A stretch of DNA of 64,000 nucleotides from NCBI RefSeq assembly GCF_027580225.2, contig NC_073351.2, positions 4,518,501 through 4,582,500 on the forward strand, in the 5' to 3' direction. The notes beneath the pieces were generated by a model, which made no database searches, had not been told where the DNA came from, and worked only from the letters and a program-made list of their open reading frames with translations. The stretch is from Misgurnus anguillicaudatus. Its lineage: Eukaryota > Chordata > Actinopteri > Cypriniformes > Cobitidae. The position numbers were made by a program, and so were the translations under genes. This document shows, piece by piece, positions 43,739 to 54,640 of this stretch (positions within the stretch are counted from its first letter, which is position 1; each line of letters opens with the position of its first letter).

Positions 43739-43962
43739 TTAAAGGCGGAGTCCACGATGTTTGAAAAACGCGTTGGAAAAGGAGACGGGCCGACTACCAA
43801 AACACACTTATAGCCAATTAAATCAAATCAAATGCCGGGTTGCGTATGTGTGGGGCGGGTCTATCAACAGAAGGTCCAGATTCTATTGGGGTAGGGGCGT
43901 GTTTGTTTAGGTGATTTCAAATATCAACATTGGCTTTCAAACATCATGGACTCCGCCTTTAA
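43739..43962. mobile_element. TTAA-flanked MITE with AAGGCGGAGTCCA ends
   Basis: TTAAAGGCGGAGTCCACGAT and ATCATGGACTCCGCCTTTAA are inverted copies with one mismatch, extended by GTTTGAAA / TTTCAAAC. 224 bp. The short interior has GGGCGGGTC and GGGGCGTG motifs. Confidence 0.9.
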
Positions 43963-44138
43963 ATATATACTTATTGCTCTTAATGAGATATTTTAAATTA
44001 ATTGAACACAATTTTAATGTCTCATTTCTAAGAAGGGCTTGAGTAATTTTTTTTTTTTTAGTTAAAAATGATACTTTAAACTTACATAATTAAATTATGG
44101 ACAGTGGTCCCACAAAACCCAATTCGTTTTTATTAACA

Positions 44139-44423
44139 TTAAAGCAACACTATGTAGTTTTTTTTACCTTTAAATAATGTCTCTAAAATTATATCAGTGA
44201 TAAAACAACTTTTAACTGGACAAATTGTACTGTTGCTGCAACCTGAGCAGCCTCCTAGCTGCTACAAGCACACTCTGAAAGTGTTGGTGGAGGGTAGAGC
44301 ACACAGCCCCGCCCCTCCCTCTGCCTGCAGAAGAGTGTCTGATACCAGGCACTGTTGCGCTTTTCAACCACATAGGGGAGCTGTAAGTCATTTTTACATG
44401 GAAACTACATAGTGTTGCTTTAA
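44139..44423. mobile_element. TTAA-flanked MITE with AAGCAACACTATGTAG ends
   Basis: TTAAAGCAACACTATGTAGT and ACTACATAGTGTTGCTTTAA are perfect inverted copies, 285 bp in all. The interior has a CCCCGCCCCTCCCTC run. The 71-codon frame inside has no domain. Confidence 0.92.
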
Positions 44424-44646
44424 AGGGTTGTTTTCAATCTATGCCAATTTCTTTTGTTGCAGCAACACAATTGAATAATGAATAAATAATTTGAAGTGGT
44501 AATGTTTAACAAAATCATCTTAATTACTTAACTGTAACTTGTGATGGTTACGTTTTTTGAACGTGTTTTTATCTTGTAAAAACGAATCAAATATTTTTTG
44601 CTTGTCCAACTGAAGAGTGTTCAATGCTCTGCTTTACAGTGGCAAA

Positions 44647-44709
44647 GTTTCATGTGCACACGCGATAGTTTTACGTGCGCACGCGAAAGTTTCACATGAG
44701 CACGTGAAA
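44647..44709. repeat. Three tandem 21-bp units containing CACGTG-like cores
   Basis: Units GTTTCATGTGCACACGCGAT(A), GTTTTACGTGCGCACGCGAA(A) and GTTTCACATGAGCACGTGAA(A) run head to tail, each nearly self-complementary. It may be part of an unrecognised element, or a cluster of E-box-like sites by chance. Confidence 0.85.
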
Positions 44710-45397
44710 CTAAACTTTATTTAATTTTTGCTCTGAGTCCCCGACTCCGTAGTCTAAAAATGTAAATATCAAAATGTTTATTTTAATTTCAACTAAACAT
44801 TTATTTTTAGATTATTATGCAAAATACCTAAGTGAACTTTAGAAAAACCAGCAAAAAATGCACACCTTTAACTGTGCCCATGTTTCTTTTAACACGTTCC
44901 AGAAACTTTCTAATTCCAAGCTAATTTCACCAGTGCAGAAGTAAAACTTTTTTAATGCATGCAGTTATTCATACCCGTATTGTGGGAACCAGCTGATTTT
45001 TAATTCTTTGTCCTTTGACTTCCCCTCGCTATGCATAGATCTTCATAAGTTTAGCAGAATATTGATCCGTCTCTGCAAAGTACGTAGACACCAATGGTAC
45101 TGTTGCGATTCTTTCAAATTCTGCACAAATCTACAAAGCACAATGAATTACAAAACCCATAAAGTTGAACATAAATCAATCAAAAACTTGTTTCTCACCT
45201 CTTCCTTTCTGAAAAGAGCAGGCCATCAAGTTTAGAAATCTGCTAAAGTATTGGAGGCGATTCCTTGACCACGTCACGTCTCCTGATTGAAAAGGTCTTG
45301 TCCATCAGCATTCGTAATGTTTTCTCATTGTTCTTCTTTTTTTATTTCATGCAGAAGTGTTACACTGATGTGGTCGAGTTGTCACAATCATTTGGTG

Positions 45398-45931
45398 TTA
45401 AAGGTAAGGTGTCACATTTTGAAAAATGCTAACGGTAGCCGACTAGCCATGAAATCACACCTCTTTCAAAACACATGAACACGCACAGATCAGACGTCCA
45501 CATCTCGTGTCTCATTCACCAGTGAGAAAACTTTGCAGTAAAAAGTGAATAACATTACCAAATTAACCAACATGAACAACTGGTTTACATCAGAATTAGT
45601 TAAATCACACTTTCGGTTGTGAAGACGTAGTAACTATGACGTAAAGCTAAGGGGCGTGAACATGCCAATGATGTATGGTGTCTGTGTGAAAAAGCTGCGC
45701 GGTGGGCATTCAAATTACACTTACGTATGAGGGACAAAAAATGGCAACGTCTGTTCATACCGAGATCTATGATTGGTCGAACTTTTTTTTCCTACGCCTT
45801 TCACAAATAACATAAATTTCTACAAATACATTTAAACAACTTAACAAAGTGATTGCTATCAGGATGTGAGGAGACTTTTAACCAGCATAACTAAAAATGT
45901 TTCTGGATCAAATTAGATACTCTGCCTTTAA
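45398..45931 (+). mobile_element. TTAA-flanked MITE, copy R (inverted relative to copy L)
   Basis: TTAAAGGTAAGGTGTCACAT at the left and, inverted, AATTAGATACTCTGCCTTTAA-type sequence at the right bound 534 bp. It aligns in reverse with 42315-43109 over most of its length (GGTGTCTGTGTGAA, GCCGACTAGCCATGAAATCA and so on). Confidence 0.8.
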
Positions 45932-47684
45932 TGATAGGAAATACCACCTTTATGGTACTTTTGTCTTAAATTTCAAATGTGGACATGAGATTAAAAAACT
46001 CACTGCCAAAGACACAATCCATGAATTGCAGCCTAAAATGTCCTTGTAGGTTATATTGTACATACACATATTTTTCTATTTCCAGACTGGTGAAGTTATT
46101 TTGGTAGGAATGTGAAAAGCTAAAGATACATGTAGTTAGTATGTGAAATGAATTGTATTGTAATAAATAAAATACAATGGTTCAAAAAAGTTGTGAAATG
46201 TACATTTTTTTAATTAAGAAAAGTCACCAAATAAATAAAACTAGTTTAATAGGCTAAGGTTAGTACCATGACACAAAATCCAAGTTTAGATTAGATTTTT
46301 AATCGGCTTGGCTTTTTTTAGTCCGATTGAGGTATTTAGGGTACAGTCTTTTTTGTTAATAATCACACATACATCACCCAAAATACAGCATCTGACATTT
46401 TTATAAATAATCCATGCAAAGTTGTTATTGTATGTTGTTTCAGCAGTTCAAAAGTCCTTGTAATTCCTGTAGCACTTGAATAATCTATTGCTTGACACCT
46501 TGAATCTCAAAATGCTTCTCTTCTGTAAATTAAAAGGTCTCAAAAGTGAAAATGATCCCTATAGTCAAGTAGGATGGCAAGAAGCTCTCTTAGTTTTCTT
46601 TCTACTTTTCTTCTATTGCTCTCCACGTATCACGTCTAGTTTGAGAGTCTTAAACGCTGTTGACCTCACACTTGACACAAACGCCCTCTCATCCTTCGCC
46701 TCCTGTGGCAGATTCATGCTCTGCTTTACAGTGGCTGCTCAAACATACATAGCTTTTTGAATACAGATCAGATGTGTGACCTTTTGGAGAGAGCAGAAGT
46801 ACGTAGCGTAATATGAAAGTCCTGCATTCAGCTCTTGGCCCTGGGGACAACGCTGACACTACACCTTCAAAACACTGTGTATTAATTGCAGAGTGGAGAC
46901 AGCAGGTCCTTTCCCAGCCACTCCCCAATCTGATCCTGAAGGTCAGTACAGATCTCTACTCTCTCTGCAGTGACGTATAGCAGATGTCCTGTGGGTGGAC
47001 TTTCAAACTTTTAGGCCCTGTTTACACGTACATGGAAAAACTGAGACATTTCCCTTTGTTTGCGCCCTTCGTATACACGTAAACGGAGAACTCGCCTCTG
47101 AATCCGATTCTTCCTAAAAACTCTGGCCAGAGTGGAGATTTAAAAAATCTTTGGTTGCACGGTTGCATGTAAACTGAGACAAATGGATATTTAAGCAGCC
47201 AACGTCACTGTATGCTTCAGAGCTCGCACCTACGCCAAAAGTGCAACCTTGATCAAATGAGGAAGTGATTTGTTGATGTTTTTGGGATTCTGATTCGCAG
47301 CTTGATGACGCTATGTAGAAGCATGGAGTGATGAGAGTTGTACTCTTTACCTCCACTGCTGATTGGACACACAAATCAAGGGCAACCATTATAACCTAAA
47401 CCAACAGAGTGGCTTAAAAGAAACAATAAAGTGATGTGCTGGACAAAACTGTTTATCTCCGCATGTGGCATTGCACAGATTGAGTGAAAAGAGCTACTCA
47501 ATAGTACCACTTTTTGATTGCTCTCGCAATAATATGATGTCATAATCAGGCTAGAGCAGATTATTAAGGAAACAAGATGTTTATTCTAGATTTATTTCTT
47601 TATATCGAAAATTGAATAGAGAGTAAACAGGAATGCTTTTAAGGTCACTCTATTTGACTCTATATACTCTATATGATGTGCACC
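45932..47684. other. Stretch without recognised gene
   Basis: AGGCCCTGTTTACACGTACA near 47014 looks like the end of a DNA element, with no partner found. Frames of 79-94 codons near 46476-47389 on both strands have no domain. Nothing else supported. Confidence 0.45.
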
Positions 47685-47922
47685 CAGTGTTGGGAAAGCT
47701 ACTTAAAAAATGTAGTGAGCTAAGCTAGCAGTTACTCTTTATTAAATGAAGCTTTACAACACTGTAGGTACCCCCCTGGGAAATGTAGCAAGCTAAGCTA
47801 CAACAACATGGCAAAAGTAGTTTACTACATCTCATATCTCATATTTTAGTTTACATATTTTTTTATTTAAACACAATAGAAGCTTCTCAAAATTTGCATC
47901 TAAAATACAGGTTTACCTTTGG

Positions 47923-48183
47923 TCAGAAAATGTCTTTTCCTACACTAAAGAGTAGTTCACAAGCTGCACTAGCAGGGACTCCCTTGTTCTTCTTAACCAT
48001 TGGCCGGTTTTGAAATGTATTGACAAGGTTGGTTTCAGTAGATTGCATGTAGCTGTCCACCTTATTTGGAACTGTTCTTTTTCTGAAGTTTCCAGTTATT
48101 TCATCGCCATCACCACTTAGGTCCATCTGTTTGCATGTGATCATCTGGATACTGGGTTTGAAGCTTTGCTTTAAGTGGCCCAA
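47923..48183 (-). pseudogene. hAT transposase C-terminal dimerisation remnant
   Basis: The minus-strand frame ends in KGVPASAACELLFSVGKDIF followed by a TGA at 47925. The P-x-S-A-A-x-E-x-L-F-S-x-G motif marks the hAT dimerisation domain, which in an intact protein holds the subunits together and lies about 30 residues before the C-terminus. The frame breaks where SP/RR-type residues normally follow. The upstream 50 codons (FKPSIQMITCKQMDLSGDGD) are acidic and less typical. Confidence 0.7.
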
Positions 48184-48337
48184 AAGAGGTGCCAGGTACT
48201 CTATTTTTTTTTTTTTTTTTGCTGACTCGACTCCTATATTGAAGGGGTTTTATATTCAGCAGTCAACAGACGACCTTGTAAAAAATAATAAATCCTTTTA
48301 TAAGTTTGTGGATTTGCTTGAGCTAGAAATAGTTACT

Positions 48338-48429
48338 GAACATAAATAAAATGTGCAAAAGGATTTTGAAAAAATACCATTAGAAAGAGCTACTGTAGAG
48401 CTTTTGAACATAAATAAAATGTGCAAAAG
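48338..48429 (+). repeat. 24-bp direct repeat, period 68
   Basis: GAACATAAATAAAATGTGCA with AAAG following occurs at 48338 and again at 48406, exact over 24 bases. The 44-bp spacer differs. Probably a replication-slippage duplication within old transposon sequence. Confidence 0.9.
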
Positions 48430-49590
48430 AAGGTAGATATGTGAGTAAAATTTTCAGCATGGTTAAATGCTAAAACTAGTTGTTCAGATAGTTGTTCAAA
48501 AAACCTTTAAAATGACACCAAGACCATACAAAATACTGGCCATTTGAAACTCGAAAGTCATTTATTTTGTCCCATTGTTTTCCATTTTGCGGGTGGTAAG
48601 ACTACTGTGCACGTCGTTCAAATTCATTGAAATTTCGTTCACTTGTAGTTTAGCACTTAAACTAAATGTATATTACAATTTCAAGAATGTTTTCTGCACA
48701 TCGCCTGAGGAAATCCGAAGCTGCGTCGAGGGGAACCAAACTAACAGCCGCGACAGCGGAGATTATCACGTACCTACAAAAGGATATTGAATAAGGCTTG
48801 CGTCTGACCTGCAGCTATCATTCTGGCTTGGTGGGATGTCAGCCAGCGAGTCCTCTGATTCTGACCTTGTTCTTTTACTACTCAGAGTCTAAAACAAGGA
48901 GGGCATATTAAGTGTTCATTGTATTTTCATTTTAACCGTGCAGCTATGGTTGCGCATTTCACACACAAACACACACCTCTCCAGACCAGAGCACGTTGAC
49001 ACTGAATGACCGACGCATGCGCTTTTAACTTGTAAACGCAAGGGGGTATGGGTAATGTAGTCTCTGCTCTCAGTGGGACGAATTAGGAAGCGTACATTAA
49101 GGGTGCTCTGAAAAGCCGCAGCGCAGTCAAAGGATATTAAACCTCTGATTTTTAAACAGATGTGCAAATGAGCGTTCCCATACGCTAAAAGCACATTCTG
49201 GACACACGGAGAGGTGGTGGTACGCTCAAGAGCTATTTTTCGAAGTGGCGGTACTGAGTACCGGGGCGTTCCGGCCCACTTAAAGCACCGGTTTGAAGCA
49301 AGTTTACTTATGCAACCTTGCATCTTGAAAAATGTATCCAAACCTTTGCTTCACCCCATTGATGATGGCATCTACCAGTGGGTTACAGTGATGTATGTTT
49401 GCCTCATGCTTTATCTGCTTCATTCTGTCAAGAAAAATTGAGATTGTGGACAACACCACTCTTGTGTACACTGTATGCTATTTTATTGGATTGTAGTACG
49501 TCAAATTAAGTAATCATAATCATTCTAATAAGTAGTAGTAGTTAAACATTCAGTAAACAACCTTGTTGGAACTATCCGCTGGCATCCTTA

Positions 49591-50399
49591 AGGGGATAGC
49601 ACACTGGATGAGAAGCGCCACGTCGCCATGAATCTAAAAACAGAAAGCATTATTTTCTATGTACGCACACTGGCGGTGCCTGACGGTGGCTGTCTGCTGT
49701 GACTCTGGACGCTGCTCAAATCCCTGCCACGCCAAAGACCGCCACTCACATAATTTAACATTAAATAACATCATATTTGTCCCAGATTGTTAGCTATTAA
49801 CATTGGCTGCTAACATGTATTTTGCATTTTGAAGTAGATGCTATCTGACAAAGATTGCGGTATGTAATATGCACGTCTGGTGTCCAGGGTTCCCACAGGT
49901 CCTTGAAATCCTTGAAAGTTTGTAAATCTGGGGAAAACAATTCAAGGCCCTGGGAAGTTTTTGAAAATATACATGCATAGATACAGGTCATTGAAAGTGC
50001 TTGAATCTATTTTATGCAAGAAGTTCTCTGGAAAAAATCCATATTATTCCCAGTGTAGTGTAGGAAACGCAACGCTACGTCTACCTTGCCATACTTCCTG
50101 CGCCCCTGTAAAACCGTCTTTGGCAATATTTCAGATAGCGATATAATCTGAAATATTAGTGATGCAGCATGAGTTCCCTCGAAGGGGAACTGTAACACTG
50201 TATCTTAAAACGTAACATGATGTAAACTTGCTCTCACTTGAAATGTGTTCCCACATTTAGTCCTTAAATTTGAGGGTATTGGACCAGAAAGTCCTTGAAA
50301 GGTCCTTAAATTTGGAGTTAACTAAGGTATGGGAACCCTGGGTGTACGATACCTCTGAGTTGTCCTAGACCCGACGTGGCGCTCTGGTGTGTGACCCCT
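49591..50399. mobile_element. PIF/Harbinger-type MITE (TTA flank) holding a hAT-type MITE
   Basis: AGGGGATAGCACACTGG with GAAGCGCCACGTCG at the left matches, inverted, CGACGTGGCGCTCTGGTGTG with GACCCCT at the right. TTA occurs on both sides (49588-49590 and 50400-50402). Without the nested insertion it would be about 350 bp. No coding capacity. Confidence 0.72.
49885..50340. mobile_element. hAT-type MITE with CAGGGTTCCCAC ends
   Basis: CAGGGTTCCCAC-AGGTCCTTG and, inverted, a right end GTATGGGAACCCTG bound 456 bp. GTCCTTGAAA motifs repeat at both ends. The flanks share GGTGT but not a full 8 bases, so the duplication has decayed. Confidence 0.7.
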
Positions 50400-50520
50400 T
50401 TACTTGTCTTTGATTATGTCTGAAGCTTGTGTGGTTCTGTGTTGCTTGCTTCATAGTGCCTGGCATTTGCCAATCGTAAATCTTGATATTTTTTTAAATG
50501 CTTCTGACAGGGTCAAAGCA

Positions 50521-50839
50521 CCCTCTATGTCTCTTGTTGATACCAGGTTGAGTGTGTGGCAGGTGCATCGCTGATGAGGTGGGAGACTGTAGCTTCTTCT
50601 GTTTCATTTAAGATGTCTGTGACATTTATTAAGACAGCGTGCCCATCCTCTTCTTCCTCATACTCCTTTCCTTTCTTGAATTGTTCTTGAACTTCTGCAA
50701 AGACACTGAAAGCCTTCACAAAATTTGAAGCATTATTTGTGGTTGTAACGGTCACCTTGTCTTTTATGTTGAAATCTCTGTGCACGTCTTCCAACACCTG
50801 ATCCTGCGGCAGGCTAATGCCCCAGAGCAGATGCTTCAT
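50521..50839 (-). pseudogene. hAT transposase central domain relic with frameshift
   Basis: The minus-strand frame reads VLEDVHRDFNIKDKVTVTTT, then NNASNFVKAFSVFAE, an acidic linker (KEYEEEEDG), and DILNETEEATV. The next conserved block, LPPHQRCTCHTLNLV, is readable only in another frame. The TT(D/N)NxSNFVKAF motif holds the second catalytic Asp of hAT enzymes; here it reads TTNNASNF, so that Asp is replaced by Asn. C-x-C-H-T-L-N-L carries the conserved Cys/His pair. Frameshift plus lost acid means it cannot be active. Confidence 0.72.
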
Positions 50840-50893
50840 GTTTCTTAGTTTATCCGGTGGATAGACACCTCAAGGAAGCTTCTGTTGTTCGCC

Positions 50894-52807
50894 CACTCAC
50901 ACTGTATTATGAGCGATCCGAGCCCGGGAGCACTTCCGTCATTAGGATGTGATTGTTTTGAAGAAAACAGGAATTAAAGCGCTTTCTTAACACTGGAGCC
51001 TATTGTAATGTTAAGTCTGTGTTTTTTATTCTGAGTCTTTGGTGCGTGATGTCACACAGCCCTTTCACATGTCATCATATTGCTTAGTTGATCTGTTGCG
51101 TGTGCAGCTCAAACATTCACATAACCCAGCTGCACGCATCAGAAAGTTTTTACAGAGGTAGATGAATGTGAGTGGCTGTAAAATTGACGTCTCTCCTTTT
51201 GAATCGCGCTCTGTCACAATTTGTGATTACCAGTGTTGGGCAAGTTACTGAAAATTAGTAATTAGTTACAGTTACTAGTTACTTCTTTTAAAAGTAACTG
51301 AATTACTCTTCCAGTTACTGTATATCAAAAGTAATTAGTTACTAAGAAAAGTAACTTTTAAGTTAACTTTATGTCTGCTTTTTAAATGTAAATATGAACA
51401 GTATTGAACAGTCAAACAGTAAAATGATATGGATGGGCTATTTTACACATAAGACTCTAACATATCACATACTGTAGGAGCCTATTTTGCTTTAAATTCA
51501 ACCTTTGGATATTTTTGTTAGAAATTATCTGAATATGTAAGCTTAGTTTATTTATGTATATCATTTAGACCATTTAGACAAATATTCTGTGTGTTTACAA
51601 AAATATATAATGTGTTAAAATTGTGTAGTGTCTCTTTAAAAATTTGGGGACAATTGAGTCAACATGTCATATTTTCTAAAATAAATGATAATTTTTCTGA
51701 TTTCATATTTATTTTAATAAGTTAGAAACGTCTCCGCTGTGTCCTGCTGACATGCGCGGTGCGCGTGCAGCAGGTGACGCAAATTATGGGTCCTCCGAAG
51801 GTTAGACCGTCTCATTTCAGTTCTCTTCGCGAACTTCTGAGCACCTTAAAAGACCGAGTGCTCACCTTTCATCGCATGCTTAGTAGGGTGCAGCCCTTGA
51901 ATTGGAACACAGCTTGTGAAGCTTGCCGCAGGGACTGCGCTTTTTGGTCGTATATTGTTTCTATATTTTTTATGTTTGATTAAAATGATAAACAAGATTA
52001 AAGGAAGATATTTAATCAGAAAACGGAGTAGGCTACGTGGATTGTTTTGTCGGACGGACACAGAGCGAGTGGATTGTTTTTTCGGATACGGAGAGACTGA
52101 AACTAAAACTAAAAGCGAGCTCACACATACTATGGAGTTTTAACACGGGTGTACAGCGCAGTGTGAATATTTTAGTGGAAAAAACAATCGCGGATCGTTC
52201 TCTTCCATGAAGCCGATGTAAACATCTAAGAATATATGAACATTTCTCAGATTTATTAATTTTGTGGACTACAAATGCAAGTTAATGTCATACTGGGATT
52301 GCTTGGCAAAGATAATTAACAAACATGAGAACGGATGGATTATGACTTTTTTTAAACAAAGGTATGTTGTCCCGTTTAGATTATTCATGTTCATTCTAAA
52401 TGCACTGTCAGCTATGATGAAGTGTAATGATTCATTGCGCCGCCAACCACGGTCCTGCGACGTCAGATGTCTTGTCTATTTTTTACAAAATAGAGTAACA
52501 CGAGTAATGAACTCATTTAAATTTCAGTAATTGTAATTGCGTTACTTGATTTACAAAAATACTTCGTTACATGCTCGTTACTGCTAGAAGTAGTAGAATT
52601 ACAGTAACGCGTCACTTTTTAACCTGTTACTCCCATCACTGGTAATCACACTGCGCGTTCCGCACCTGAGCCCAAGTGAACCACGCTCAAGCCCACCTCT
52701 GCAAGCCAGCCAGGGCGCGATTAACCAAATCTGAGCAATCACACTAGTCAAACGAACCAGGTTTTGGGAGTCAAACGTGTCCAGGCGTGGTTTGGATAGT
52801 GTGAGTG
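50894..52807. mobile_element. Element with CACTCACACT ends, host to a hAT element
   Basis: CACTCACACT at 50894 and AGTGTGAGTG ending at 52807 are perfect 10-bp inverted copies. Removing the hAT insert leaves about 500 bp with GAGCGATCCGAGCCCGG at one end and sequences such as GAACCAGGTTTTGGGAGTCA at the other. No duplication was established. Confidence 0.5.
51231..52641. mobile_element. hAT-type element with CAGTGTTGGGCAAGTTACTG end
   Basis: The left end CAGTGTTGGGCAAGTTACTG and right end CCTGTTACTCCCATCACTG (AGTAACNxNCCCANCACTG type) are inverted with several mismatches. Flanks are GTGATTAC (51223-51230) and GTAATCAC (52642-52649): six of eight match as a direct repeat, but all eight match as an inverted repeat. 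The interior has no recognisable domain. Confidence 0.7.
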
Positions 52808-53871
52808 TGCCCATATAGGCTACTGTACTCATCCTCAAGCATTCTTTCCAGTGTTCTCCTGGATATCAAATGCCTGGAGGAGTAAAATCTCACTGAATAA
52901 ATCTCTGTACTCTGGTCTCTCCACAGTGTGAAGACAAAAAATAACACCACAAATTTCAGTGCGAGCCATATACACAAAGAAGAAGTCAACCCTCATACTG
53001 AAATCAAATTCAGCTACACAGGTTTGTGTATGGCGGAGGGATAAATTACTGATCTAGGATGAGTGATTTGTAGCATATGTGTTACTGTTTTGAGCTTGAG
53101 TTTCAAAAATGCTTGGAAAAATGTAACTTGTGTGGATGTTACTTGGTCAATAAAAGAGTTTCGCTAGTGAAAAGTTTTTTCTGAAAAATGGTATGTTCGC
53201 CCCTGCTCACTCCTACTGTGAATCTCTACAGTACATTGTTTGTTACTGTAAATCTCTGCAGGGTCGTTTTATTCATTGTGACTTTCTACAGCACATGCCT
53301 CTTACTGTAATTTCACACTGAATGCATTGTAATCCACTGTGATCTTTATTACAGTTATTTGCTGTGCATGAACATTCTAAATTACTGTAGATTTTACATG
53401 CATTTTTTACAGTGTAGCTAATATACATTAGCATCTTTCAACATTAACTTGACCTTTTGTTTTTAAAACACCTAATGATAATAAAGTCACAATGAAACAC
53501 AAGTACCGATTGTCTTCTTTACCCTGTCGTGATATGTATAGCTTATAACACTCTGTTAATTGCAACTCACAGAACTGTACAATCTTGCAAAGTAAAATGG
53601 AAAGACCACAAAGCACCTGAAGTGCTTTAGAAAGTCTTCAAGTTCCTTCCGGTCAAAAGCTGCTCTTTCAGAGCCAAGGTGAAACACATAAAAACTGAGT
53701 AGTAATTTACTCTCACATCAGAGGACTTGCTGAAGGCCAGTGGTACACTACAGCATGACTCTGGACAGCTCTCTCTCACACACTTATCCAATAAAATACA
53801 TGACCTTGACATGAGACAGATTTAAAACTATTTTTACCACACACAAGCACACACAAACCCAACTTCCTCAC

Positions 53872-53909
<38 letters not shown>

Positions 53910-54180
53910 TCTCGGGTCTGAGAACCTAATGCTCTCTTAAAACTTTAATCTTGTAAACATTTCCTAAAGAAATTTATAAGAACGGTAGTTGGCATGTTGT
54001 GTATGTAACCACTGTTGGTGCAAGGTGTTGGGATCCTGTGCAAGCTATGAAAGCTCATACTTGCAATGATAAAATTACATTTTAACTTAAGCTATTGTAA
54101 TACACTCTTAAATACACACATTATGTGTAGGTTAATGAAGGGTATTGGTTATCAAAATAACTGTTTATGATACACTGTCA
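52808..54180. other. Stretch without gene; (AC)n and a possible MITE end
   Basis: The (AC)n tract at 53874-53905 has 16 units. ATTTTTTACAGTGTA near 53402-53416 is a CACTGTAAAAA-type end, with several TTACTGTAA motifs to its left but no clear partner. Otherwise nothing supported. Confidence 0.45.
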
Positions 54181-54640
54181 TGAGCGTTCATACCAGACGC
54201 GAATGAAGCGTTAAGCACAAGTCTTTACATGTTAAGTCGCAAAGACACGATAAACATCCTGCGGAGTGATTCGCGTTAGGGGTGGGTGTGAATGACCCAA
54301 TTTGTGCGAACTGAGTTTTTTTGGGCGTTTGACATGCGTGATTCGTGCGAATCATGCAAGTTGAAAAATCGCCACTTTGGCAGATATTCGCCCGGCATCA
54401 TCCAATCAGGAGCTTGCTCTAGTAGTGACGTGATTATGACGTAGCGAGCGGAGGCAGAAATACGAAACAACAATGGAGGACAAAATCTAATTGGAAGACA
54501 AATTGAGCGTATTTGCGTCTGAATTTCACAAGCAAGTAAAGCAAATTTCAAGTGTGAATTAGGCAAGTTAAATCAAAATGTTCAAGGGTCCAACTATAGC
54601 GTAATTTATTCGCTTTTTTCGCGTCTGGTATGACTGCACA
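54181..54640. mobile_element. Harbinger-type MITE, TGAGCGTTCATACCAGACGC end
   Basis: TGAGCGTTCATACCAGACGC and, inverted, GCGTCTGGTATGACTGCACA with a GCGAA extension bound 460 bp. A plus-strand start ATGGAGGACAAAATC then TAA near 54473 looks like a dead opening of a small partner-protein gene. The ends resemble those at 25529-26260 (xxCxCACCAGAxGCG), which supports the PIF/Harbinger call. The target duplication is not clear. Confidence 0.65.

Larger units (their letters stand above)
47685..50880 (-). mobile_element. Broken hAT element, minus orientation
   Basis: CAGTGTTGGGAAAGCTACTT at 47685 is a hAT-style terminus. Reading leftwards on the minus strand, transposase pieces occur in the right order: a mid-domain (50521-50839), then the C-terminal dimerisation motif (47923-48183), then this end. 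The opposite terminus was not found; another element starts at 50894. Two MITEs sit between the two coding pieces. Boundaries other than 47685 are approximate. Confidence 0.55.

Noticed and set aside
48916..49341. 141-codon minus-strand open frame
   Set aside because: No domain recognised. The region has repeat-like phrases (GGTACTGAGTACCGGGGCGT), so a gene is not supported.
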